Assembly (NCBI GenBank): GCA_963281155.1
Contig: CAUJLY010000006.1
Span: forward strand, 3,286,001-3,350,000
Direction of reading: 5' to 3'
DNA length: 64,000 nucleotides
Origin: Rhabditophanes sp. KR3021
Taxonomy: Eukaryota > Nematoda > Chromadorea > Rhabditida > Alloionematidae
In this document: positions 11,071 to 24,300 of the stretch, piece after piece
Layout: each line of letters starts with the position of its first letter
Numbering within the stretch: the stretch's first letter is position 1
Notes under the pieces: generated by a model
What the model saw: only the letters and a program-made list of their open reading frames with translations
What the model was told of the DNA's origin: nothing
The model's database searches: none
Position numbers and translations under genes: made by a program

Positions 11071-14000
11071 TTTAGATTTAATTTACAAATGAATGTGCTA
11101 TATTTTAAGCAGGTGTTTGTTTATCTCTAAAACCTGAACTTTTAATTGCATAGTGTTTTATAATGTGATAATAATTGAATATAGCGCAAGTAACGATAAA
11201 CTAAAATACAATAAAGCAAAAACCAAATCTTTATAAGGTTGGGAAATAGTGAATTCGGTATCAACTAAATATCACACAAAAATTCCCATTTACAACGACA
11301 AGTTAAAAAACATTTATTTCATTGAAAATCACACTTAACACTGCAATCTTTCAAAAACAAAAAACCCTGATACTTGTTGTCATTATGATAAGTATATCAA
11401 AAACAAGCAACATCATTCCTATCCATATGTTGACAAAAATGCAATCAAAGGGAAAGTACACGCCACATAGTCAGCTATCGTCACATGTTAATTTGGAAAA
11501 GACAAAAGGAGATCATTTAGTTTTAATTTCGTTGAAACGTACCACTGCATATTCTGCATTTCTGATTTTTGTTTGTTGGCAAAACTTTCTATTGGTCACT
11601 ATCATGTATTATTAATCTTAATTGCTAGCTTTAAAACTAATTACCCAATTTCATCATTCTTATTTACAAATATACAATTGACCGTATCTTATTAAAATAG
11701 TAAAAAAGAAGACAGATAAGCAAAACTTTTCGAACATATTAAATCATAAACAACTATTGAAATATTGAAAGGTTAATTTGCACCAAAAATCTCCCCACTT
11801 TTTGATTAACTTCAACAAAAGAGACTTACCCTGTAGGAAAACCTTTTTTGCAAGGTGAAAGAATGTGTATATGGTTAGTGTGTAATGATAAATATTTGAG
11901 TGATTGTTGGGGTTTGATGAATGAGAAAAAGTTAAGAAAAGATGGTGTGTTGATCGGATATTTTTCTTAAAAAGAGAAAAGCTAATTGTCACGTTCACAT
12001 ATAGATACACCGGAGGGATACCCTGCTTTAATTTTTATGTTATCAAGGCATACAAAACAAATTATTTGCGTAATTCATCACCACAATATAAAATGGTGGC
12101 GTGCTTTATCAAAAAAGTTAATTGCATATCATTTTGTTTACTAAAAATAGGTTCACTCTTATCATCAAATAACTTATTGTATCTCCCTAAATGTGATTAG
12201 AAATTTCATTTTTTGGGTGCAATATGTTAGTTAAAAGGCGAATCTTGTGTGTTAATTAATGTTTTAAACAAGTTACATCATCTGAAATGCTATACTGTAC
12301 AGATAAATATTTCCGGAAGGTGTTTTTATTGTTCCTATTGTGTCACTTTTTTACCAAAGCTAATGAACGATAGGAAATGTCATAATCTTTTAGATGTGAT
12401 TAATTAAACGAAAAATGATATTTATCATATTTACGTACATTTTTTATTGCAATGATTTGTGACGACATGAAAAAATAATTTAGGGTGCACTTAAGAAGTT
12501 AATTAATCATCCAAAAATTTGTCCACTCATAGAAATATATCTGGTGATTGGGAAAAATATAATATTTAATTGTTAAAAAGGGCAAATAACCATATGTTTA
12601 GCTAGATGGCTGATTAAATGTAATAAAAATTTAGGAACGAGATCAATCAAAAGCATCCTTTCCAGATATAATAATTCAGCCAATGAAAAGAACAAAAGAT
12701 TGCAATGGTTGAAGAAGGGGTTATCTTCACTGATGTCGGGAAAGTAACAATTATCAGCGGAAAATTAAAATGATAGCAAAACTATTTTTTTAGTGTTTGG
12801 CAAGGTCGGAATATCATATTTCCATGAAACAATAATCATATTATATAGTATAGTTTAGTTTTAAAATAGAAATGTCGTTTTTGTATTTGTTTATGAAAAA
12901 AAATACATTTTTGATCTGAAATTGATGATGGTTTGGCAAAATAAAAAGGTTTCGAACAAAAATTAATAAAGATAAACAAATAATTCAAATATGCGATGTC
13001 TACCATTTATTATGGGAAAAATATATTGTTGCGGCTAAATTGTTTAAAAGAAAATTGTTTTAACTTAAAATCAATATGAAGATTGCCTCGACTTTTGAAA
13101 AGACACTATAAATAGTGTGACGTAGTTAGAACAATAATAAGAATTTGTTTTCGAGTATGAATATTTTATTATTACCCTTAAAAATATTTTTCTAATGGAT
13201 TTGACACCAAATAAGCTTATTATCGGTATTTTAATGGCTAAAAAGACTATACGTCATCAAACAAGATATGGAAAAGTATATCAAAACCTCCCTGAGAATA
13301 AACAGAAATGATTTTTGCTTATACAGATAGACTGAATTTTTGAACAAATGCGTGGTTTATTAAGCATTGTGTGCTTGGAAAAAGCACAATATGAGGATAG
13401 TCCGCTCAAAATGAATTGCAAATTTTGAAATAAAAAGTTAAAACATGTTTTGATCTTACAGTCCCTTGATTTATTAAACAAAAGCAATAAGGGTGCTTGT
13501 TATGACACATTCATAAAAGATTTATGTATGAACAAATGTTATTCTGTTTACAGAAAAAAATGAAACGGAAGTTTACGTCTGTTGGTAGTGTGAATTGTTG
13601 ACTGTTGGCTAGAGTCGTTTTGATCAAAACATATAATATATTTTATTATCACTATATACACGTACCGATATGTACCCTCTTTTTAGTCTAATTAGTGGTA
13701 TATTTTCGAATCTTCACCAAAAATATATCTAAACTTCCAAAAACAGTCGCAATAATTGTAGAATGAATTTGTAGACAAATAAGGTAGTTCCAATGCAAAT
13801 AATAGGATAAAAAAGATGTGAAGTAGTATAAAAATAGTGAATAAATGGATAGATAAGATTTTATTATTAAAAATTTGTTTTTTATTTACTTGTCTTTTTG
13901 CTGGGCCTATCATATAAAAACAAAACAGTCTAAAATGTTTTGTTGTTATTTTTGCAAACTAACATAACTGAACACGAAAACATAAACAGATCATATGTAT

Positions 14001-17000
14001 TTTTGAAATGGGAAATTTTCCATTGAAATTCAATTAAAAGAATCAAGTTTAAAAGAATTGTTTGAGAGAAAATTTATTGATTAAATAATAAACATTGATA
14101 ACTATTCTAATCTAGTCCACATATTCATCACAAAACTCAACACGGTAAACTAATAACTTTTAAAAATTAGAAAGTATATCATATTCTTATAGCTTAAAGA
14201 TATTAGAATGATTTTCAACATTAAAAGTACTTATTAATCTGGTGATAAAAGTAAGTAAGAAGTAGAATATAAGAGGCATAATATATTGATTGGATTGTAA
14301 ATAACTTTTATTACTTTGTATCCATAATAAGGTTTATAATTAGAATGAACCGAGTTTGCACGTCATTTCCGGCTGAATATTTACATGTATTTATATATAG
14401 TTAAACAAGAATTTCATGAAATTTGATTTATCAAATAATGACATCTAAATTCACATCTACCATCAAATGTTATATAATGATTTCCTAAACAAAATATCGT
14501 CATATTGCAGTTGAAAGGGATCAAATGTATTTTACAAGAAAGACTTTAACCTTATTAAAAAGAAGCACAAATAGTGGTGGTACAAATAAAGATAAAAATA
14601 TACAACGAGTAGCTAAACTTGTTGAAATTTTGTATGTGGAAACTATATAAGTGTATATTGTGCTTTATATAAAGATCAGCACGAATGCGCGGGTAACATT
14701 TTTGACATAACTGCAATGGTGAGCAACAAAGTTTGAACATATGGATGACAAATTCTCTTAAAAATGAGGCAATGACGAAGGTTAAAAATGTCAATTAATA
14801 TTACTAACAATTAGCTCATTTTAAGTGTAAGAAATGGCATTGAGCAAAGGTGTCTAAAGTTTGTTCTTCTTGAAATCTATCACGTGTTTTTTTCAAAAAG
14901 ATGTTCTTTTAAGATATTAATATAAAAGTAATAAAAATTTGTTGACTTTTTTAACCTTTAAAATAATATCACACAAAGGTTTTAATTGTTAATGAAAGAT
15001 TTCGACTTAATGCTGCATTTTGAACCCAAATTTGTTCATTGCAAACAAAGATAGTGCCTCGTAAATAAAAATATCCCAAAAAAGAATGATAGAAATGTTA
15101 GTTCCTAAACTTTAATTGCTCGTAATTACTGTAAAATCGTGTACTTTTAAAAGGGCTGATGAATACGAAAGTAATGTTCATTTCCAAAAGTACAACTACT
15201 ATACAGTTTAATCTTTTAATAATAAAAAGGCGATAGCACATATAAGATACGATGTATGATTCATAGAAGCCAATTAGAGATCATTTTAAATAGCCTAAGG
15301 AAGTTATTTGATATAAATATTTATTTAAATTGGTCCAAAATATGTATATTGAAAGGTTTTGTTTTTGTGATTGATATTGACGGTTTGATGAACAGATGAT
15401 ATTTTTAATTCATGTACCATGTGATTATTAGTATTATGGTTTTGATTAATGGATGCGAACAATTATGGGAAGATAGCTTAGATGAAATGCTTTCACCCTA
15501 TATATGAAAGATTTAAGAGCCAACTATTGGCCATAATGTATCTTTCCTAGGAATTGTGTGTTCAACATTTTATTTAATCGCTTTTAAAGTGAGTAAATAA
15601 ATAAGAAACAACTAAATCAATGTCATTTTCTTAAAGGATCTTTTCAATATAAAATACAGTTATCATCCATTTCAAGGTCTATTTATTTATCATAAGAGAA
15701 TTGCGTTGTTTGGATGTTGATTCAGGCATCATAATGAAGCCTATTCTAGGTGTTTCAAAAACTTCGCTAACAAGTTTGCAAATGTTATTAATTGGCGTTT
15801 TACTAAAAAGAATATATCTCTTCTTATTGCGGGATACACATATAAATGATAGCTTCATCATCAAATAACCCATTTTCACTTTCTAAAATATGTCTGATTC
15901 CATGTACAAAAAGATTATAAGAAAAATATTAAATCAAATGCAAAACCTTTATTTGGGAATATGAAATTATTCCAGTAAAATCATTGTAATTAATAAAATT
16001 TGATTGAATCGTTAATTCTTAGTAGATTGATATATCCAGTATTCAAAAGACCCTCAAATGATTGTTTTTCATCATTAAATACATAATGATCATTATAAAT
16101 CCCTGTTTCTAATTCTGTCCCGGTCCAACAAGCCCGAAGGTTAAATAGTGTAACGGTTAATATATACCTATTTATCATCCTGAGCAGAATATGGGATTAA
16201 GACTGAAGATAAAGTGTAATGAGTGGTTGTTATATATGCTAAGGTAGGGAAGAAGCACAATTCATCTTCTTGTAAATGAGGTTGATCTAATCTTATGGAT
16301 ATTCTTTGAATAAAAAGATAATCAAAGACAATAATGGAATGCTTGAAGAGTATGCTGCTAGATCCTGTTTCATTTTTGTTAAAAATTGAGTTTTCAATTT
16401 TGTTTCTTGACGTGTTTATTGCTCGGGAGAAGTAATAGTGCCTGCATAAAATAGATTTGACTGTTATCATCTAAAATAACATCTATTTATTTATTTAAAT
16501 CCTTCAAATAACATTCTTAAAAACTTTATTCAATTCTGGATATAGTCATCAAATAGATTGTTATTAATTGAGTGGTTAATTCATTATCTGCTTTTCGCTC
16601 ATTTCAAATTCGTAATTGCTAAGATTATTATCGCAGCCCAATTTCATATTGCAAGTAAGTGTTTTGCCATTTATTGTGGAATAATAAAAGCAATGATCTC
16701 ATTAAATGCTGGAACAAATGTACACAACATGGTAAAAGTAAAAACTGATTTAGTAAATAAATTCATTTTCTTTTTATACTCTTTTTGTTAGTTAGTTAAG
16801 TTCAAAGCAATCTATTAAGCAATAACTTTAATCTATTTTAGCATCAACTATCTACCAGCATTTATTTATGAGATGAGTTAAGACCAGACAATTAATTATA
16901 GTCTATAAGCATATTTTACTTCAACTGATTCTATTCATAGTTACACATCTATAAATTGCTTCGGCATAACAGATAATAACTACACGATCAAAAGGATTAA

Positions 17001-18246
17001 GATTAATGAATTTGCTCAGTTGTCGATCCATGTGAACAAATATGCAAATACATACGTATTGCCATCACTTTTAAGCACGCAACATGCTGAGATTTGTATA
17101 TCGTTTCCCAATGTATTAAGTTGTTTTCATTACATAAGATGGCATTCATTATCGTATAATTTAGTCACAATAGTGTGTTTATTTCAATTACAAAAGTGTG
17201 TGACTTTAATTATAAAAGGATGAGGCTTCTTTTAAATGTAAATGGCATTAGTCAAAGTTTATACATCATTTTAAAGATCAAAAAAATGTGTCGTCCAAAA
17301 TAATGCAAATTATATTTACTTTTTATTCATAACTAATCAAAAATATTTATCTAAGAAACTGCTTTTGGCAAAACAGTTAACCTTGTATATATTTAAATTA
17401 ATGACATTTGCATTTTTGCAAGCCTAGGAATGGCAGAGAACTAAACAGCATTATTTTACCGTTACTGCGACTCCTATCTTTAAAAACGTTGTTCGCGGCG
17501 CGCCATTTCTTTTAGTCTCCAACTATTGCAATAGTCATTTTCTATTAAATTTTATACTTTTATTTTTCTGCGTTGGCCGCATCGATGCTCGCAAGCAGAC
17601 AGTTTTTATTTATATGAAAAAAGATTGTATTCAAGCTTAATTTTAGTGCTAGTTTTAACTGCTCAACTTCCGTTACTTTTCATCCCCAAATTTAAACAAA
17701 TCTTTTAATATAATACTTAACAATAAAATAATTTAAAAAGATGAAAACAAAATACACGGTATACCAATCGCAATCTCACCACTATTTAACTCCAAATGCT
17801 ATTACATGATGCAACACATACAACTTTGCCGTTCATTTCTACCGATCATTCTCATCATATTGATTACAGGTCCATATAATTGTATCATTTCCGGCCAAAT
17901 ATTCTTGATCTTAATTATTAATTGTTTATATAAACGCACACTTGATTTTTGACAAATTAAAGAGTCATCTTTTATAAATCAACAAAACACCATATTAAAT
18001 GCCATTATTTTCAGTTACTCAAGTTAAATTATTATTTAACATTAAATATAATATTTAAGCTAACAATCTCAACAAAATATTTATTAATTTGACACTAACA
18101 AAGTTCATTACGCTCAAGACAACAGTAAGTTTTAAATAATCAATTTTTTATAAGATTCGATTATTAGATCATTCCTTTGAACACAAGATCAACCTAAGAT
18201 ATCCCTTACCTGTGTACGTGTCTCTTTTAAACCAATGCTAAAAGAG
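11071..18246. other. Long gene-poor stretch upstream of spen
   Basis: The interval separates two divergently transcribed genes. Only short open frames occur. Coding-like fragments on the - strand at 14.5-16.5 kb are listed separately. A less AT-rich, CpG-containing island at about 17460-17640 (with cgcggcgcgcc and gcgttggccgcatcgatgctcgc) stands out and may mark the promoter of the gene starting at 18313. Confidence 0.35.
14555..16470 (-). pseudogene. Possible decayed gene (scattered coding-like fragments)
   Basis: Several peptides of natural composition lie close together on the - strand but in different frames. About 16470-16168 gives ...RISIRLDQPHLQEDELCFF.... About 16150-15990 gives TGTELETGIYNDHYVFNDEK.... 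Near 15900 is ILESENGLFDDEAIIYMCI, near 15780 is TPINNICKLVSEVFETPR, near 14860 is DRFQEEQTLDTFAQCHF and near 14740 is RICHPYVQTLLLTIAVMSKM. An acceptor (tgttattttag) lies directly before 16470. No continuous frame or convincing exon chain joins them. A helical receptor-like domain (for example a nuclear-receptor ligand domain) crossed my mind but is unsupported. The pieces could also be chance. Confidence 0.2.
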
Positions 18247-18289
18247 GTAAATTCAGCCATTTCTCTTTAAAAGTAATTTAAATAATTAG
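18247..18289 (+). other. Short 5' UTR intron or trans-splice acceptor of spen
   Basis: AAAGAG|GTAAATTC ... AATAATTAG|AAG forms a 43-nt intron-like interval ending 23 bases before the start codon at 18313. The acceptor alone would also suit trans-splicing. Confidence 0.4.
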
Positions 18290-18312
18290 AAGTATTGTTA
18301 TACAAGAGAATC

Positions 18313-21300
18313 ATGGCTTCTATTGATGCAAGCAAGGAAAAACCAAAAGGGCGCCACATTAAAGTTCATGGACTACCTACTAAATTCTCTAAAAAAGAAG
18401 TAGCAGATTTTTTTAAGCCATATGTAGAGATTTCCGATTCTTTCGTAGAACCGTCCGCCCCTCATATCATAGTGTGCCTTAAAGATAATGACGAGGCAAA
18501 TAAACTGAAGGAATCTAAGATATTCTATAATAAAAAAGAACTTAGGCTTCGGTGGTTTTTGTATGATGAAAGGTAAGCAAACTATTTATTTGTAAGGTTA
18601 TCTTGTGACTTTTATATACTATTTTTTACAATTAATAGTAAAGAAGTTACCTGCTATGTTTAATTTTGACTAATTTTGTGTTGGTTATGTTTTAACAACT
18701 TTAATACCGTGTACTAATATTTTCCCTTTTTTGTTTTATAATAGTTATCTGTATTTAGTTTAAAAAAAAGATGATTTAGTTCAAAAGAATATGATTTAGT
18801 TTAAAAAAATATAACTTAGTTTTTAACAAAAAGTAGCCCAAAACTTAAAAATTAGTAGAACATAATTGGTTAAACAAAAATAGACGCTCCAACAGACGTA
18901 AAATTGCAAATGAACTATTTCTAAATTAAGAATTTCCATAAAAGCAGTAGGCTATGAATATTAAATAAAAAATGTCCCAGCCATCCCTCGTCGACAGGAT
19001 ATCAAATAACAAATGGTGTATATTTTTCTTTAACTTCTAAGACCTCGTCTTTTAAGAAGTTCTTGATAGCTTGAGAAGGCATTTTTTGGATATTTATTTA
19101 CAACCACCATTCTTGCACATTTCAGCCACTTTTTGAACTACTTTTTTTGAGGACAAAATATTAATCTGTGTATGCGTCTTATTTTGACAATACCCAAAAA
19201 ACTAAGACATCTTTTGCTGTCTAGATAATATCATCAATTTGTCCTACATTTATTTTGTCACTAATTTAAACTAATTACTTATTTGTGCTCTATTCTTTGT
19301 GGCTTGTTTGCTTATTATTTATAATTGGATCAGCAATTAATTCCAACCAAAAAGAAAATTATGACAACTATATTATCGTGTTATTTTAGTCAAAGGAAGA
19401 GCCCAGTCAAGATGCATCGCAAGAATAATTCAAGCGACTCGGATGGATACAAGAAAAGTCCTAAATTTATCATAGATGCTGATCATTCAAAAAGCAAAAT
19501 CATGTCTCGCATTACAGTTATCCCAGATTCAGATAATAAATCACCTCGCGTTTCGCATACAAGTATTATTAAAAATTCAGCAAATTTTTACAACAAAGGC
19601 TCAAACAAATTTAATGATTCTTATAATGGTACTAACAATAGTAGAAACGACAAAAGTTATTACAAGGGAAATAATTCAAATAATTTCAATGCTAGTGAGG
19701 CTTCCAAAAATGAACCTTCATCATCAGAAGTAGCGTTGCCAAAGAAGATTTATACCACGGCCGAATTAGGGAGATTGTACAATTATACGAGTGAATACAA
19801 TACCGTTGAATTGCTACGATTTCCCCCTGTTGCCTATAGTAGAAATTACATAAAATGTACTTGTACTTTGGCAGTTTCTGACATACATAATGACGTGACC
19901 ATAAATAATCTCAAAAGTGAATATGGAAGGTATGGATTGATAGCTGATGCCAGAATAGAAAGAGACCAACTAGCAAGCATGAACAGAGGTCTTCTTCGAT
20001 TTATGCACATCAACTCTGTTTACAATGCCGTTCAAGATTTTGAAGCAGCTAAATCTAAAAAGAAGGACAATAAGCCTCTTATACCTTACTTTAATTTTGC
20101 ATCTTCAGAAATGTCCTGCGATGTCTGGTTTGGTTGTTTGCCAAAAGAATGGAGTGCAAAGAACTTTGAGGAGAAATTAGATCATTTTTTCCATCTCAAA
20201 TATGAATCTTTTATTTATGATGAGTATTTCAAGGAGGGCATTGTGACTTTCATTGATGAAAATATTGCAGAAGAAACTATAAAAGATATCTATTCTGGTT
20301 TAGTTAAGCTTGATTATGAAACAAAGCATTCAAATAGGAATGTGTGCGATTATGCATCACCTAGTTGTGTTGCTATCTTCAAGGACAGAATTTCTGCAAA
20401 AGATAAAGATACTAGGACGAAGATATATGAAGAATCTCAAATTGAAAAGCAAAAAGAACAAGAAAGGGAGCGTGAACGGGAAAGATTAGCTGAAATAGAA
20501 AGAGAACAGGAACGGGAAGCTGAGCGTGAACGATTAGCTGAACTAGAAAAAGAGCGGGAACTGGAAAAGGAAAGATTACGAGTTGAATGTGCCGAACGAG
20601 CTTCTAGACTTGCTGCACAAAACAGGAAGAGCCCTCGTAGAAGAAAAGACAGTAGCGATATATCTGAGTATTGTGATAAATATCCTGAGGAGAAAGAACG
20701 TAAAAAGGCAGCTTGTTACGAAAGAAGCCGAGATGTTCGCAGCATTTCAAAAGATTCCGACACTCCTGATAAATATCCAAATGGCAGGAAGGAGAGAAGC
20801 CGTACTCCCGAAAAGAAGCGTTACACCAAGGACAACTATCCCAAGAAAAGAAAGTATCAAGACAGAGGTGGATATATTTCTGATGATGATCTTGACTATA
20901 AAAGTAAATCTGCTCGTTCACCGCCTCACAAAATGTCTAGAAATGACAACACCTATAGAAATGATTATAGAAATGACCAAAGTAGAGGTGAATATTACAA
21001 CAGTAGAAATGACCGTGGAAACCATTACACTAGTAGAAATGATCAAGGAAGAAATGAAGCATCCAGAAAGGAGCCATCTAGAAATGAGCAAGATCGAAAC
21101 GACAGTTACAGAGATTCTTATAGAAATGATAAACGTCGAGATAGGTCAAGAAACAATTACCCCACAACAAATTACAGCAAAAAGGATCAACACAGAAGTG
21201 ATCGTCGGAGAAGTTCCTATTCCTCAGACAATTCCCCGGCTAGATCTGATTCTAATTCTAGACGGGGGAATAATTACTCGAGTGGTAAATACCATAAGCA

Positions 21301-24300
21301 CAAAGATTCGAGGAGGGACCATTCACGCCATTATTCTCCAGCGAAACAGCCATATTCAAAGTTCAATGACAATATAAATAGTAAGCCAAAGGCAAGCAGT
21401 CCTCCACGTGTTACTAATCGCTCATATCAATCAAATAATGTTGACATGGTTTCCGACATTTCTGACAACGAATTAATTGTTGAACCAGTAAAGCCAAAAC
21501 TCGAAGTTACATCTGAATCGTGTAATGCCGCATCGTATGTTTACTCTTTATATCACTTCCTGATTTATTTAATATTTTTTCAGCCTTAACAATGCCATCA
21601 ATACCAATCTATGTGTTGAACCAGTATCGTCAGACTCCAACGTTCCCGCCAAATCACCTGTCCGCAAGACTCCCGTTTCTAAATTTATTCACAAACGATC
21701 TTCTCAACATCCTTGTCCCATTAGTGATGATGAGATGGATGCTATTGTTCCACCCAAGCCTGTCAACACTAAACCTAAATCTTGGAGCGAATCAAGACGC
21801 AAATCTAATTATAATGTCGAAGTAGAAGATGTCAGCGACGCTCCCTCCTCAACTCCACATGCTAATGATTTTAGCAATTTTAAAGAACCAGAACTTCCTA
21901 CCTCTTGTCTTATTCCCGTTAAAACATCTGTTATGCCTGCTATTGTCCATCCAACTGGTAAAGATCCCCGTACAAAAGAAACCTATAGGCATATTAGACT
22001 GCCGCATGATTTACCTATCCCAAAGTTTTTGTTGTGTCATGTAAATAGAACTAAAAATCGCCAATCCAAAAATCCATCAACTCCATACTCTGAATTTACT
22101 CCATTGTCTGCCACAGTCAATCCTGATACTCCTAATAGATTTGCTTTTGATGGTGTTCCTTACGCAAGACCTGATCATCAAAATCAATTAAGAATTGATA
22201 CTAATCAAAAGAAAGGCTCAGATTCAGATGTATTTTCTCCACGAGTTGTTATTTCAAGACAAGACTTAAAAAGCCCAGCATATATGGAGGGATTGTCACC
22301 TGTCGTCGTTCGTAGAAAACGTATAATTCTCCACCCAGCTCTAAATCAAAACGATTATGAATATCCAGTTCCTCTTTTGTTTACCAAAGAATTTAAGGAT
22401 AAGTATGATATTAGGTTTGGTCCGTATGAATTGGATCACCTTGGTCGGAAGGGTCAAACAATCAAGGATTCAGTCTATGAAGTTTTGAGTGATATTGAAA
22501 ACTTAGCCGATGAAGACTCCTCCGCTGGGTCAGATGAAGAACACACGTCGGTAATGGCACGTTTGCGTGGCAACTTAGAACAAAATCGAGCTACCAGACT
22601 TCGTCTTGAAGAAACAGGCATTTTGCAAAAAGGTACCTTACAGATTAAATTACCTGAATATAAATTATTTCAATATAGAGTCCACTTACCCATCGCCACA
22701 GAGTCTAGTACCCGATTCGGTGATCGGCAACGATCTCAGACAAGAGATACTGGAAATGGTTCGGAACCTAGAACTGCAAAATGTGATGTCTCCATGTCTT
22801 CAATCGAGGGAAGACACACCCGAGTCCAATCTGGACTCAGATCAGTTCATGGACATGAAGGAGGAAGTTCTATCTCCACCTCAAGATTATTACAAAGTGA
22901 AGGAAGAGGTCTAAACTTCTTCAAACTAAAAAGGAAATCTGACGAATTAAAATTAAATATTTCAAAAGTAGGTGTAGAATGTTTGGTAGAAGAAAATAGA
23001 TTAATGAAATTGGTTACAAATAACAAACTAGAAGAACCCATGGAGTGTGCTTATTTAAGTCATAATATAGATTTAAAGTATCCTAAACAACTAAACTTAG
23101 AAAAATACCCACGCAATTATAATATAAGTCAGGAATTATGCAAATTGTTAAAAGAGTCCATAAGAAGAGATAGAAATTTGGATGAGCTGAATAAAGTAAA
23201 TAAGTGTTTAGAAGATCTTGGTGGTTTCATTTTGGGCAAAAAGTACAAACTACCAGGACCTGTTGACCAACATGATACTGATATTTGTTTTGGAAATGAA
23301 AGTATTGATTTCCTTGCTTTACCTGAATGGGAACCAGAAGTTATACAACCTGTTGTGATTGCACCTGAGGTCGTTAAAGAGATTGAAAATGTTGTTTATG
23401 TTGCACCTATTGAGATGGAAAATGATTGGGACAAGCCGTGCTGTAGCAAATCGCTTCCCAAAGAGTCGCAACTTCCGCCTCTTTCTATGTCTACTATTGA
23501 TGCACCAAATATTATGCCGTTATCTCTACCAGCAACTTCGCCAAATAATTTCGAAAGTACATCTAATAACTTGGCCGAACCATTACCACCATTAACGGTT
23601 TGGGAACGATTTACATCAGTACCTGCTTCGAAATTCATATCACCCTGCTCTAACCGCAATATCAACGAATCGTTGTTGTTTTCTTCACGTCAACAATCTA
23701 TCGTGCCATCAGGAAAAGATAAAAAACAACTAAGAACAAAAAGGAGTCATCCCCACAACTACTATCAACATATTAAAAAAGATTTAACATCGCATCTGTC
23801 AGAACACTCCACATTATCTCGCTATATTGGACTAGATAGGCCGGCTCTTAATAAATATACTATACATGCTGATAAATGCGCCTTTAGAAGTACTATTAAT
23901 ACTGATTTTTACAACAGAGTCGATAGTAATTTGCAGTTGTCTCAAAAACCCAAGCACTCTTCTAGATTAACTATAGAGCCAATTGTTGGCATGCAAAGTA
24001 TTGTAATAAATACTATTAAGCCCCCTACAACTATGGCTACTTTGATGATACCTAGATCTGACTTGATTCAATGGAAGAAAGATTCCCAGTTTTGTACTCG
24101 GCATTTGATATACTCTGATTCTGATGAGTCTGGTAAAGAATGGATTCCTTTGCAATCTGTAAGTTTAACTACGCCACCATTTTCATCATATTTAATTATT
24201 TTTATTTAGAAGGAAAATTTGTCTACTGTCGCTAAGTCTCCAGATATACCAGATTTAGGCACTAATGTCACTCAACTTGATGAACTATTTTGCAGAGAAC

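Noticed and set aside
20583..21377. 264-codon open frame within spen exon 2
   Set aside because: It is a shadow of the RND/SR-type repeats in the true frame, with no domain.
18313..24209. SETD1/SET-2 histone methyltransferase, suggested by RRM plus acidic N-terminal sequence
   Set aside because: No SET or post-SET motifs follow. Three RRMs and a C-terminal SPOC domain identify the SPEN family.
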